The position numbers were made by a program, and so were the translations under genes. A stretch of DNA of 64,000 nt. It comes from Flavobacterium sp. MedPE-SWcel. Lineage in GTDB: Bacteria; Bacteroidota; Bacteroidia; Flavobacteriales; Flavobacteriaceae. Within the stretch, counting starts at the first letter, position 1. Each line of letters opens with the position of its first letter. The stretch lies in contig MPCW01000003.1 in the NCBI GenBank assembly GCA_001874325.1, positions 124,001-188,000 of the forward strand, read 5' to 3'. This document shows, one piece after another, positions 27,058 through 34,987 of the stretch. The notes under the pieces are model-generated. The model was given only the letters and a program-made list of their open reading frames with translations. It did not search any database and was not told the origin of the DNA.

Positions 27058-27972
27058 ATGAAAATCACCTTGAATAGTACGGAAAATCAAGTTTCTATAA
27101 AGTCAATTTTTGCAGATTTTGTCGCAATAACTAAAGCTAGGTTAGCTATTAGTGTTGTGTTTTCATCTGTTGCAGGATATCTCCTTGGCTTTTCTGATGC
27201 TTATCCATTTAGCTGGATAACACTTATACTACTTACAATAGGAGGTTATTGTATGGTTGGAGCATCAAATGTTTTCAATCAAATTATAGAAAAAGATCTC
27301 GATGCCTTAATGGATAGGACTAAAAATCGTCCTTTACCTTCAGGAGCAATATCAGTGCGTAACGCCTTTTTATTAGGTACAGTATTAACAATATTAGGGG
27401 TAGGTATTTTATATAGTATCAATGCTAAGTCGGCAATGTTTGGAGCTATATCCATATTCTTATATGTTAGTATGTACACTCCGTTAAAGAGAATGACATC
27501 TCTTTCGGTATTTGTAGGGGCGTTTCCAGGAGCTATACCATTTATGTTAGGATGGGTTGCTGCTACTAACGATTTTGGTATAGAGGCAGGAACACTATTT
27601 TTAGTTCAGTTCTTTTGGCAATTCCCTCACTTTTGGGCAATTGGTTGGTTCTTGTTTGACGATTATAAAAAAGCAGGCTTTTTTATGTTGCCTACAGGTA
27701 AGAAAGATAAAAAGACAGCATTACAAACAATATTATATACAATTTGGTTAATTATAGCATCATTATTACCTGTTACAGGTTTTACTGGTAGATTACAACT
27801 TAGTTATGTTTCGGCAGGAGTTGTATTTTTATTGGGGTTATGGATGTTAGTATATGCTGTGAAGCTGTATAAAGAAATGGATGCAAAAGCAGCACGCAAG
27901 CTAATGCTTGTAAGTGTGTCTTATATATCGTTGCTGCAAGTAATATATGTTTTAGATAAATTTATTCGATAA
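27058..27972 (+). CDS. ctaB: Protoheme IX farnesyltransferase (heme O synthase)
   Basis: A UbiA-family membrane prenyltransferase that attaches farnesyl to heme b to give heme O, needed for A-type oxidases. About 304 residues with eight to nine helices. The Asp-rich motif NVFNQIIEKDLDALMDRTKNRP (residues about 78-99) and the second motif (FFWQFPHFWAIGWFLFDDYKKAGF) are diagnostic. A TTG at 27037 is in frame but falls inside the promoter, so the ATG at 27058 (MKITLNSTEN) is the start. It leads the subunit III/IV operon, with 3 nt to the next gene. Heme A synthase (ctaA) is not in the window. Confidence 0.95.
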   Translation: MKITLNSTENQVSIKSIFADFVAITKARLAISVVFSSVAGYLLGFSDAYPFSWITLILLTIGGYCMVGASNVFNQIIEKDLDALMDRTKNRPLPSGAISVRNAFLLGTVLTILGVGILYSINAKSAMFGAISIFLYVSMYTPLKRMTSLSVFVGAFPGAIPFMLGWVAATNDFGIEAGTLFLVQFFWQFPHFWAIGWFLFDDYKKAGFFMLPTGKKDKKTALQTILYTIWLIIASLLPVTGFTGRLQLSYVSAGVVFLLGLWMLVYAVKLYKEMDAKAARKLMLVSVSYISLLQVIYVLDKFIR

Positions 27973-27975
27973 GAT

Positions 27976-28560
27976 ATGGAAATGAAAATGTCATTAGAAG
28001 AGCATAACGAAAGAAAAGGACGATCGTCAAAAATGTTGCTTTGGTTCGCTATGGTAAGTATGTTTATGATGTTTGCAGGGCTTACAAGTGCTTATGTGGT
28101 GAGTACCTCTCGACCAGACTGGCTTAACGAGTTTGTGCTGCCAAATGCTTTCATAATAAGTACAATTGTTATGCTACTAAGTAGTCTAACGTTTCATATG
28201 GCAAAAAACGCCATGAAAAAAGGAAATAGATCGGCTACTACAACATTACTTTTAGTAACGTTGGGGCTGGGTGTAACATTTGTTATTGCTCAGTTTTATG
28301 GCTTTTCTCAGGTTGTAGCATCAGGGTATTACTTTACAGGTGCCGAGAGTACTGTTACTACATCCTTTTTATATATAGTTGCAGTATTACACCTAGCACA
28401 CCTGTTTGCAGGTATTATTGTACTATTAGTTGTAATTTATAATCATTTTAAACAAAAATACAATTCATCTCAAACCCTTGGAATAGAGTTAGGTGCAATG
28501 TTCTGGCATTTTCTTGATATTTTGTGGGTATATTTGTTTTTGTTTTTCTATTTCTATTAA
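27976..28560 (+). CDS. Heme-copper oxidase subunit III, short form
   Basis: A 194-residue membrane protein with five predicted helices and subunit III features: LLWFAMVSMFMMFAGLTSAYVV in helix 1, an AQFYGF stretch near residue 112, and the closing GAMFWHFLDILWVYLFLFFYFY with the conserved W-H-F-x-D. It belongs to the cytochrome c oxidase subunit III family and is the first of two such proteins encoded in tandem. It starts 3 nt after ctaB. Which of the two is the stable subunit III of the oxidase encoded at 9408-12455 cannot be told from sequence. Confidence 0.9.
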   Translation: MEMKMSLEEHNERKGRSSKMLLWFAMVSMFMMFAGLTSAYVVSTSRPDWLNEFVLPNAFIISTIVMLLSSLTFHMAKNAMKKGNRSATTTLLLVTLGLGVTFVIAQFYGFSQVVASGYYFTGAESTVTTSFLYIVAVLHLAHLFAGIIVLLVVIYNHFKQKYNSSQTLGIELGAMFWHFLDILWVYLFLFFYFY

Positions 28561-28573
28561 TAGAAAAAAAATG

Positions 28574-28581
28574 TAAATTTG
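28574..28581 (+). promoter_or_regulatory. Possible internal promoter before the long subunit III gene
   Basis: TAAATTTG fits TAnnTTTG and ends 26 nt before the ATG at 28607, so the later genes of the block may have extra transcription. Confidence 0.4.
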
Positions 28582-28606
28582 GGAACTTTTTAACACTTAA
28601 CACTAT

Positions 28607-29584
28607 ATGGCAGCGACAGTTACTACAACAGCTACTACAGGTAAGACTTGGGGCGGAGGAAACGAACCCATGGGAGCGAGTTACGGGAAAATGATGATGT
28701 GGTTCTTTATCGTATCAGATGCCCTAACATTTTCTGGATTCCTTGCAGCTTACGGCTTTTCTCGATTCAAATTCTTAGAAACATGGCCAATCGCCGATGA
28801 GGTATTTACCCACTTCCCGTTTTTACACGGTGTGGATGCACCAATGTACTATGTTGCATTGATGACCTTTATTCTAATTTTCTCTTCAGTTACAATGGTA
28901 CTTGCGGTTGATGCAGGACACCAAATGAAGAAAACGAAAGTAGCCGTTTATATGCTACTAACCATTGTTGGAGGTTTTATATTCCTTGGTTCTCAAGCTT
29001 GGGAGTGGAAAAACTTTATTAAAGGTGAGTATGGTGCTGTAGAGACTACTGGTGGTGCAATACTACAGTTTGTTGATACGGATGGTAAAAGAGTTAGTCT
29101 TGATGATTTTGCTGCTACTATTCCAACTGAAAGAGCTGACGATACAAGAAGTAAAGGTATATGGTTTCAAGATAGTGCTCCTGCAGGTGAATATACTGTT
29201 GAGGAAGTAGTAAAAGGTTTTGAAGCACATCCTGATGTTTTAGTAAGAACAGAGTTTATTAAAGAAGATAAAACAAAAACAGTACTTTCACGTGAGGCGT
29301 CTCTAGCGAGTTTGCAAGATGCTCAAATCGTAGTGAGAGGTGCAAGTTTGATAAGAAATGAGTATGGGCATAAGCTTTTTGCAAACTTCTTCTTCTTTAT
29401 TACAGGTTTCCACGGTTTCCACGTATTCTCTGGAGTTGTAATTAATATTCTTATTTTCTTTAATGTTCTTTTAGGAACTTATGAGAAGAGAAAGAGCTAT
29501 GAGATGGTTGAGAAAGTTGGTTTATACTGGCACTTTGTAGATTTAGTGTGGGTATTTGTATTTACATTCTTCTACCTAGTTTAA
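28607..29584 (+). CDS. coxC: Cytochrome c oxidase subunit III, long form with periplasmic insert
   Basis: A 325-residue subunit III with five helices: about 25-47, 72-98, 105-135, then 255-290 and 298-325. The final helix has the family's LYWHFVDLVWVFVFTFFYLV, and FFFITGFHGFHVFSG is a conserved subunit III stretch. Between helices 3 and 4 lies a soluble insert of about 110 residues (140-250), which by topology should face the periplasm. Two aromatic-rich helices and a conserved Glu are in the usual places. It is encoded between the short subunit III and subunit IV genes. Confidence 0.93.
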   Translation: MAATVTTTATTGKTWGGGNEPMGASYGKMMMWFFIVSDALTFSGFLAAYGFSRFKFLETWPIADEVFTHFPFLHGVDAPMYYVALMTFILIFSSVTMVLAVDAGHQMKKTKVAVYMLLTIVGGFIFLGSQAWEWKNFIKGEYGAVETTGGAILQFVDTDGKRVSLDDFAATIPTERADDTRSKGIWFQDSAPAGEYTVEEVVKGFEAHPDVLVRTEFIKEDKTKTVLSREASLASLQDAQIVVRGASLIRNEYGHKLFANFFFFITGFHGFHVFSGVVINILIFFNVLLGTYEKRKSYEMVEKVGLYWHFVDLVWVFVFTFFYLV

Positions 29585-29605
29585 TTAAAATTAAAAGAAA
29601 TAAAG

Positions 29606-29959
29606 ATGGGACATTCACACGACGGATCCAATATTAAAAGAATATGGTTGGTTTTTGGAATACTATCAGTTATAACTATCGTAGAGGTTATATTTGGTAT
29701 TATCAAACCAGACTCATTATATATGACAGACTTGTTAGGTATGAATTTACTTAACTGGTTATTCATCATCCTTACGGTTGTAAAAGCATACTACATTATG
29801 TGGGCGTTTATGCACCTTGAGGGAGAAAAAGGAAGTTTAAGGTGGTCTATAGTGGCGCCGTTAGTATTCTTAATTCTCTATTTAGTGTTCATCTTACTTG
29901 TAGAAGGGAATTATGTATTTGAAGTGTTTCATAACTCGCCATACAAATGGCATTTTTAA
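29606..29959 (+). CDS. coxD: Cytochrome c oxidase subunit IV
   Basis: A 117-residue protein with three helices (about 13-33, 42-65 and 78-100) and the COX4_pro-type pattern: GHSHDGSNIKRIWLVFGILS at the start and AYYIMWAFMHLEGEK in the middle. It is a small accessory subunit of bacterial A-type oxidases, without cofactor. It starts 21 nt after subunit III and is followed by a strong terminator, so it closes the ctaB-coxC-coxD transcript. Confidence 0.9.
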   Translation: MGHSHDGSNIKRIWLVFGILSVITIVEVIFGIIKPDSLYMTDLLGMNLLNWLFIILTVVKAYYIMWAFMHLEGEKGSLRWSIVAPLVFLILYLVFILLVEGNYVFEVFHNSPYKWHF

Positions 29960-29974
29960 GAAACATATTATTAT

Positions 29975-30007
29975 AAAAAAAGGCGGTTTTTTAAACCGCC
30001 TTTTTTT
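29975..30007 (+). terminator. Terminator after oxidase subunit IV
   Basis: A perfect 8-bp stem GGCGGTTT/AAACCGCC with a 3-nt TTT loop, flanked by A7 and T7. Works by appearance in either direction. Confidence 0.92.
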
Positions 30008-30014
30008 ATTTTTG
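30007..30014 (+). promoter_or_regulatory. Promoter -7 element of the oxidase-assembly block
   Basis: TATTTTTG matches TAnnTTTG and begins at the last T of the preceding terminator, 22 nt before the ATG at 30037. Confidence 0.5.
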
Positions 30015-30036
30015 TACTATACATAAAGACTCTTAT

Positions 30037-30687
30037 ATGAAAAAGACAATTGTACTTGTCGTTCTGTTTGCCTTACCCATTGTTGCTTACCTTTTTTTTG
30101 CTTCTGGAGTTAATACCTTCGCTAAGTTACCTATTGTAACAGCTAATATTAATGAGCTACCAAAAGGGGGAACATTATCTGGTGAACCAATACAGTTGAA
30201 AGAAAAAATAACCATACTTGGTTTTCCTGGAAAAGATATTTTATATAATAAAGGGAATGCTTTCAATTTAAATCAAAAAATATATAATAAAAACAGAGAG
30301 TTTACCGATTTTCAAATGGTCATGATTGCTCCTGTGGGAACAGAAGATCAGGCTGAACAACTCTTAGTAGAGTTAGGGCAAATCTCAGATATGTCTGGAT
30401 GGCATTTTCTATTTGTAGCTCCAGATGTACTTTATAACTATTATGAATCTTTACAACTTGTAGGAGATTTAGATGAGAAACTAGGTACAGCTAATGTTTT
30501 TATTATCGATAAAGACTTAAATCTTCGCGGTAGAAAAGGAAAGAACATTAAGGGAGAAGAAGAGTACAAGGAGGGATATAATACAATATCTGCTGCCGAT
30601 CTTCATAATGATATGACGGACGATGTAAGAATTATACTTGCAGAATATCGTTTAGCATTAAAGAAGAACAATAAAAGGAAAATTTAA
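30037..30687 (+). CDS. Cysteine-free SCO-like membrane-anchored protein
   Basis: A 216-residue protein with one N-terminal membrane helix (about 4-22) and a soluble domain that parallels the SCO protein encoded next to it: ITILGFPG (strand where SCO has its CxxxC), FQMVMIAPVGTEDQAEQLLVEL, WHFLFVAPDVLYNYY (SCO: WHFLTGDKDYIFNL) and NVFIIDKDLNLRGRKG (SCO: LFALIDKDGVIRCRKD). It contains no cysteine at all, so it cannot bind copper or do thiol chemistry like SCO. It starts a block of four genes spaced by 5 nt or less to 21 nt. I infer a thioredoxin-fold assembly partner for the oxidase; the function is unproven. Confidence 0.7.
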   Translation: MKKTIVLVVLFALPIVAYLFFASGVNTFAKLPIVTANINELPKGGTLSGEPIQLKEKITILGFPGKDILYNKGNAFNLNQKIYNKNREFTDFQMVMIAPVGTEDQAEQLLVELGQISDMSGWHFLFVAPDVLYNYYESLQLVGDLDEKLGTANVFIIDKDLNLRGRKGKNIKGEEEYKEGYNTISAADLHNDMTDDVRIILAEYRLALKKNNKRKI

Positions 30688-30692
30688 CATTC

Positions 30693-31319
30693 ATGAAGAA
30701 CAAATCATATATAGGTATATCCTTTATCATCTTGATATTTGGGATATGGGCAGTGCCAAAAATTATTTCAAAATTTCAAAAATCAGACTTGGCTTCTATG
30801 GGGCCTGTGCCTTCGTTTGAGTTGACAGATCAAAACAATAAAACAATTACAGATAAAGATTATCTAGGTAAAGTATATGTAGTAGAGTTTTTCTTTTCTA
30901 CTTGTCCTACTATTTGCCCAAAGATGAATCAGAATATGTTGAAGTTGCAAAAGGAGTACTATGGTAATCCTGAGTTTGGTATAGCATCGGTTACTATTAA
31001 TCCTGAAAATGATACTCCAGAAGTTTTAAAAGCGCATGCAGAACATTTAGGTGTAAAGCACTTTAACTGGCATTTTTTAACTGGTGATAAAGATTATATT
31101 TTTAATCTAGCAATAAGTGGTTTTAACTCATATGCTGGTGAAAATAATAAAGTACCTGGAGGTTTTGAACATTCAGGTCTATTTGCATTAATAGATAAAG
31201 ATGGTGTTATCCGTTGTAGAAAAGATGAACACGGTAACCCTATTTTATATTATGATGGACTTGCAGACGAAGGTGTGCAGGCAATAAAGGAGGATATTAA
31301 GAAGTTATTAGACGAGTAA
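30693..31319 (+). CDS. SCO1/SenC family copper chaperone
   Basis: A membrane-anchored thioredoxin-fold protein that helps deliver copper to the CuA site of cytochrome oxidase. In its 208 residues there is one membrane helix (about 6-25), the copper-binding motif C71-x3-C75 in FFFSTCPTICPKMN, and the third ligand H160 in GGFEHSGLF. The order of strands and the LIDKDG stretch are standard. It lies 5 nt after the cysteine-free SCO-like gene, and its stop codon shares one base with the ATG of the DUF420 gene, so the three are surely co-translated. Confidence 0.93.
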   Translation: MKNKSYIGISFIILIFGIWAVPKIISKFQKSDLASMGPVPSFELTDQNNKTITDKDYLGKVYVVEFFFSTCPTICPKMNQNMLKLQKEYYGNPEFGIASVTINPENDTPEVLKAHAEHLGVKHFNWHFLTGDKDYIFNLAISGFNSYAGENNKVPGGFEHSGLFALIDKDGVIRCRKDEHGNPILYYDGLADEGVQAIKEDIKKLLDE

Positions 31320-31870
31320 TGGGAGACGCTATAAAAAACAAAGAAGAGAATAAATACAATAAATTAATAGTAGTACTCTCTGTGGTTATACCACTAGCGG
31401 TAGCAGCACTATTTGGTGTTAACTTAAAAAAGCTAGGGTTTGATGTAGAACCGCTTTCTTTTTTACCACCTATATATGCTACTGTAAACGGGCTAACAGC
31501 TATAGTACTTGTAGCAGCTGTAATGGCTATAAAAAATGGTAAGCAAAAACTGCATGAAAACTTAATGAAGTTTGCTATAAGCTTATCTGTTGCATTCTTA
31601 GTAATGTATGTAGCTTATCATATGACATCTGATTCTACTGAGTTTGGAGGAGAAGGAACAATAAAGTATATATATTATTTTATACTGATAACGCATATAA
31701 TACTTTCTGTAGTAATTATACCTTTTGTGTTGATTACCTATGTTAGAGCGATTACAAAATCGTTTGAGCGACATAAAAAAATTGCAAGAATAACATATCC
31801 GTTATGGTTATATGTTGCAGTTACAGGAGTAGTAGTGTATTTAATGATATCACCTTACTATGTACATTAG
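31319..31870 (+). CDS. DUF420 membrane protein
   Basis: A 183-residue protein with five hydrophobic helices, matching DUF420 (YozB-type): YATVNGLTAIVLVAAVMAI, KLHENLMKFAIS, YYFILITHIILSVVIIPFVL and RITYPLWLYVAVTGVVVYLMI. Conserved histidines (such as in KLHENL, VAYHMTSD and LITHII) look like metal or heme ligands. DUF420 genes are often found beside cytochrome oxidase and SCO genes; the exact function is not established. The ATG overlaps the SCO stop (TAATG). Confidence 0.85.
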   Translation: MGDAIKNKEENKYNKLIVVLSVVIPLAVAALFGVNLKKLGFDVEPLSFLPPIYATVNGLTAIVLVAAVMAIKNGKQKLHENLMKFAISLSVAFLVMYVAYHMTSDSTEFGGEGTIKYIYYFILITHIILSVVIIPFVLITYVRAITKSFERHKKIARITYPLWLYVAVTGVVVYLMISPYYVH

Positions 31871-31891
31871 TAAGATATAAATGAAGTGAGA

Positions 31892-32119
31892 ATGAAAAAT
31901 GTTGTTTATGTTTTAATGTTGCTATTCACTGCTGTGTCAGTAAATGCACAATGTGCCATGTGTCGTGCAGCATTAGAGAGTAGTGATAGTGGTATAAAGC
32001 CAGAGGCGGTTAATGATGGTATCGTGTATCTTATGATATTTCCTTACCTCCTTGTCGCATTAGTAGCTTATGCTATATATAGATTGTTGAAGAAGAAAAA
32101 ACAGGCTCAAGAAAATTAA
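31892..32119 (+). CDS. Tiny exported CxxC membrane protein
   Basis: A 75-residue protein. A signal peptide (MKNVVYVLMLLFTAVSVNA) is followed at once by QCAMC (C21 and C24), then a short loop and one membrane helix (about 46-66, IVYLMIFPYLLVALVAYAIY) with a basic tail. If cut after A19, the mature protein would begin with QCAMC, a possible copper or redox site at the membrane. A GTG at 31886 is also in frame; the ATG at 31892 is chosen because it begins the signal peptide. It ends the block of SCO-like, SCO and DUF420 genes. Family function is unknown; a role in oxidase copper handling is inferred from context. Confidence 0.75.
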   Translation: MKNVVYVLMLLFTAVSVNAQCAMCRAALESSDSGIKPEAVNDGIVYLMIFPYLLVALVAYAIYRLLKKKKQAQEN

Positions 32120-32244
32120 TTTTACTTGATGTTTAAAATAATTATAACGTGACTATAATTGTTGCGGGAATTTTGTAACAAAATGAGTTGCAATAAGTCT
32201 AATGAGTGTGTAGCGGGAGTAGTCTCTGCTATAGATAATTTGAA

Positions 32245-32252
32245 TACCTTTG
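32245..32252 (+). promoter_or_regulatory. Promoter -7 element of the TolC-adaptor operon
   Basis: TACCTTTG matches TAnnTTTG, 22 nt before the ATG at 32275. The rest of the 155-base gap (32120-32244) shows no gene or hairpin that I can support. Confidence 0.55.
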
Positions 32253-32274
32253 TAAAATCATCAGCTGACTAATT

Positions 32275-33663
32275 ATGAGAAGCAAAATAACGGCGCTATT
32301 TCTACTATTTTTTACTTTGTTTTCTACGCTTTCGCAAGCACAAGTAAAAAAGTGGACACTTCAAGAATGTGTAGAATATGCATTAGAAAATAACATATCT
32401 ATCAAACGAAGTGAGTTAGATATGAAGTTGTCCGAAATAGATAAAAAAGGTGCTTATGGTAACTTTTTACCTAGGGCTAATTTTAGTGCAAGTCACTCTT
32501 GGAATATTGGTCTTGTGGTTAACCCAGTTACCAATACTACACAAAATGCGACTTCAGAATATACTAATGGAGGTTTAAGTACAAGTATTGATATTTATAA
32601 CGGACTTAGAAATCAAAGAAATCTTCGTCGTGCTAAACTTAATATTTTAGCAGGTCAGTATAATATTAAAAAAATGCAAGAAGATATAGCGCTAAATGTT
32701 GCTAACGCTTACTTACAAATTTTATTTAATAGAGAAAACCTAAGAGTACAAAATCAACAATTAACTACAGATTTAATTCAGCAAGAACGATCAAAGCAGT
32801 TGTTAGAAGGGGGCTTAATACCTCCTGGTGACTTGCTAGATGTAGAGGCTACAGTAGCAGCGGATAGACAAAAAATTATAGAGGCAGAAAATCAATTGTT
32901 AATATCTAGATTGAGCCTTGCACAACTGTTACAAATAGAAGATTTTAGAAACTTTGATGTAGCAGACGAAGAGTATAATAAAGAAGAAAGCGAAGTTTTA
33001 TTACAAACTCCCGAAGCAATTTATAATAAAGCTAAAGAAGAGCAAACAGTAATAAAAGTAGCACGTGCTAACCTAGAAGTAGCTATGCAAGATGTACTTG
33101 TTGCTAAGTCATCCTATCAACCAACATTAAGTGGTTTTTATAGCCTTAATAGTTCGGTAAGCCATAATGATGTTACAAACTTTAGTAACGATCCGGTAAC
33201 GGGTGAGCCAATTGTGTCATATAGTAATCCAGCTCCTTTTTGGAATCAGGTTTCAGATAATAAAGGGCACTCTTTTGGACTTCAATTATCGATACCAATA
33301 TTAAATGGATTTTCTGTAAGGAATAGTGTGGAGAGAGCTAAGGTGGCGGTAGAGCGATCTAGACTTACTCTAGAAGAACAAGAACTAGGTTTAGAAAGAA
33401 ATATTTATACAGCTTATACTGATGCAATAGGAGCTTTAAAGGCTTATGATGCTTCAGTTTCTGCTGCAAAAGCGAGATCACAATCATTAGAATATGCTCA
33501 ACAACGATATGATGTAGGGCTTATTAATATATTTGATTTTAATCAAGCACAAACATTATCAGTTAGTGCGCAATCAAGCGTAATACGAGCAAAATATGAT
33601 TTCATCTTTAAGGTGAAAGTTTTAGAGTTTTATTTCGGTATACCAATCATTCAACAACAATAA
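32275..33663 (+). CDS. TolC-family outer-membrane efflux protein
   Basis: A 462-residue outer membrane factor: signal peptide (LFLLFFTLFSTLSQAQ), then two tandem TolC repeats, each with long alpha-helical coiled regions and short beta parts (WTLQECVEYALENNISIKRSELDMK opens the first; YKIG-type helix ends QRYDVGLINIFDFNQAQTL). TolC proteins form the exit tunnel of tripartite efflux pumps. It is followed after 12 nt by a periplasmic adaptor gene, as expected, but no pump (RND or ABC) is encoded here. Substrate unknown. Confidence 0.92.
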   Translation: MRSKITALFLLFFTLFSTLSQAQVKKWTLQECVEYALENNISIKRSELDMKLSEIDKKGAYGNFLPRANFSASHSWNIGLVVNPVTNTTQNATSEYTNGGLSTSIDIYNGLRNQRNLRRAKLNILAGQYNIKKMQEDIALNVANAYLQILFNRENLRVQNQQLTTDLIQQERSKQLLEGGLIPPGDLLDVEATVAADRQKIIEAENQLLISRLSLAQLLQIEDFRNFDVADEEYNKEESEVLLQTPEAIYNKAKEEQTVIKVARANLEVAMQDVLVAKSSYQPTLSGFYSLNSSVSHNDVTNFSNDPVTGEPIVSYSNPAPFWNQVSDNKGHSFGLQLSIPILNGFSVRNSVERAKVAVERSRLTLEEQELGLERNIYTAYTDAIGALKAYDASVSAAKARSQSLEYAQQRYDVGLINIFDFNQAQTLSVSAQSSVIRAKYDFIFKVKVLEFYFGIPIIQQQ

Positions 33664-33675
33664 GCAAAAGAAGCT

Positions 33676-34974
33676 ATGTCAAAAAAAACATTATACTATC
33701 TATTAGGAGGTGCAGCACTTATAATAGGAACGTTAATTATATTAAGCAAGTCAGGAGCATTTGGTGATAGGGATGAAAGTAAAGAGGTAGAAATTGCCTC
33801 TGTAAAAGCAATAACACTAACAGAAACTGTTTCGGCAACGGGTAAAATACAACCTGAAGTAGAGGTGAAAATGTCATCAGAGGTTTCAGGAGAAATTATA
33901 GAACTTCCTATAAAAGAAGGTCAGGTTATAAAAAAAGGACAACTACTGGTTCGTATTAACCCAGATTTATATGAGTCAGGTGTTAGTCGTAGTGCAGCAT
34001 CACTATCTACAGCAAAGGCTGGGTTAAGTCAAGCAGAAGCACAGTTAAAAGAATCGAAAGCAAATTACGATCGTAATAAAACACTTTTTGATAAAGGTGT
34101 GATTTCAAAATCAGAATGGGATAGAATTGTTTCTGCTTATGAGGTAGCACAAGCATCAAAACAATCTGCATACTACGGTGTTCAGAGTGCTGGTGCAACA
34201 GTTACTGAAGCGCAAGATAATTTGAATAGAACTACAATATACTCTCCAGTTGATGGTACAATATCTAGACTTGATGCAGAACTTGGTGAGCGAGTAGTAG
34301 GTACACAGCAAATGACAGGAACTGAAATATTAAGGGTTGCAAACCTAGATAATATGGAGGTAGAGGTAGATGTAAATGAGAATGATATTGTTAAGATAGA
34401 AATAGGAGATCAAGCTAATATAGAGGTTGATGCTTATTTAAAGAAAGTGTTTAAAGGAGAGGTTACAAGTATATCAAACTCGGCAAGTAGTAACCTAACT
34501 GCTGACCAAGTAACAAACTTTAAAGTAAAGGTTCGTATCAATAAAGAATCGTATGCTGAAATGACAGAAGGTAAGCCTGCAAACTATTCTCCGTTTAGAC
34601 CAGGTATGACAGCTACTGTAGATATTATTACAGAAAAGAAAGAAAATATAATTGCTGTGCCTATTAGTGCAGTGGTTGTAAAGTCAGATACTACATCGGT
34701 TAAGAAAGATATAATGAAAGAGCTTGAAGACCGTGAGAAGAAAGAAAAAGGAGAAGAAAATACAGATGAGAAATTTGAATGTGTTTTTATAGAAAAAGAT
34801 GGTGTTGTAGCTTTAAGACCTATTAAAACAGGTATACAGGATGATACAAATATTGAAGTAACGAAAGGGCTTAAAAAAGGCGAAAAGGTTGTTACAGGCC
34901 CTTATTCTACCGTTACTAAAGAGCTATCAGCAAACGATAAAGTAAGAGTAAAAGATAAGAAGAAAGAAGATTAA
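33676..34974 (+). CDS. Efflux periplasmic adaptor (HlyD/MacA type)
   Basis: A 432-residue membrane fusion protein: an N-terminal membrane anchor (about 6-25), a biotinyl-lipoyl-like half (SGEIIELPIKEGQVIKKGQLL), a coiled-coil hairpin (about 110-190), the second half (IYSPVDGTISRLDAELGERVVG), and beta-barrel and membrane-proximal domains ending KGLKKGEKVVTGPY. A charged Lys/Glu stretch sits near 345-365. It bridges an inner-membrane pump to the TolC protein encoded just upstream. MacA-like features suggest an ABC transporter partner, which must be elsewhere. Confidence 0.9.
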   Translation: MSKKTLYYLLGGAALIIGTLIILSKSGAFGDRDESKEVEIASVKAITLTETVSATGKIQPEVEVKMSSEVSGEIIELPIKEGQVIKKGQLLVRINPDLYESGVSRSAASLSTAKAGLSQAEAQLKESKANYDRNKTLFDKGVISKSEWDRIVSAYEVAQASKQSAYYGVQSAGATVTEAQDNLNRTTIYSPVDGTISRLDAELGERVVGTQQMTGTEILRVANLDNMEVEVDVNENDIVKIEIGDQANIEVDAYLKKVFKGEVTSISNSASSNLTADQVTNFKVKVRINKESYAEMTEGKPANYSPFRPGMTATVDIITEKKENIIAVPISAVVVKSDTTSVKKDIMKELEDREKKEKGEENTDEKFECVFIEKDGVVALRPIKTGIQDDTNIEVTKGLKKGEKVVTGPYSTVTKELSANDKVRVKDKKKED

Positions 34975-34987
34975 CTAGAAAGGATTG

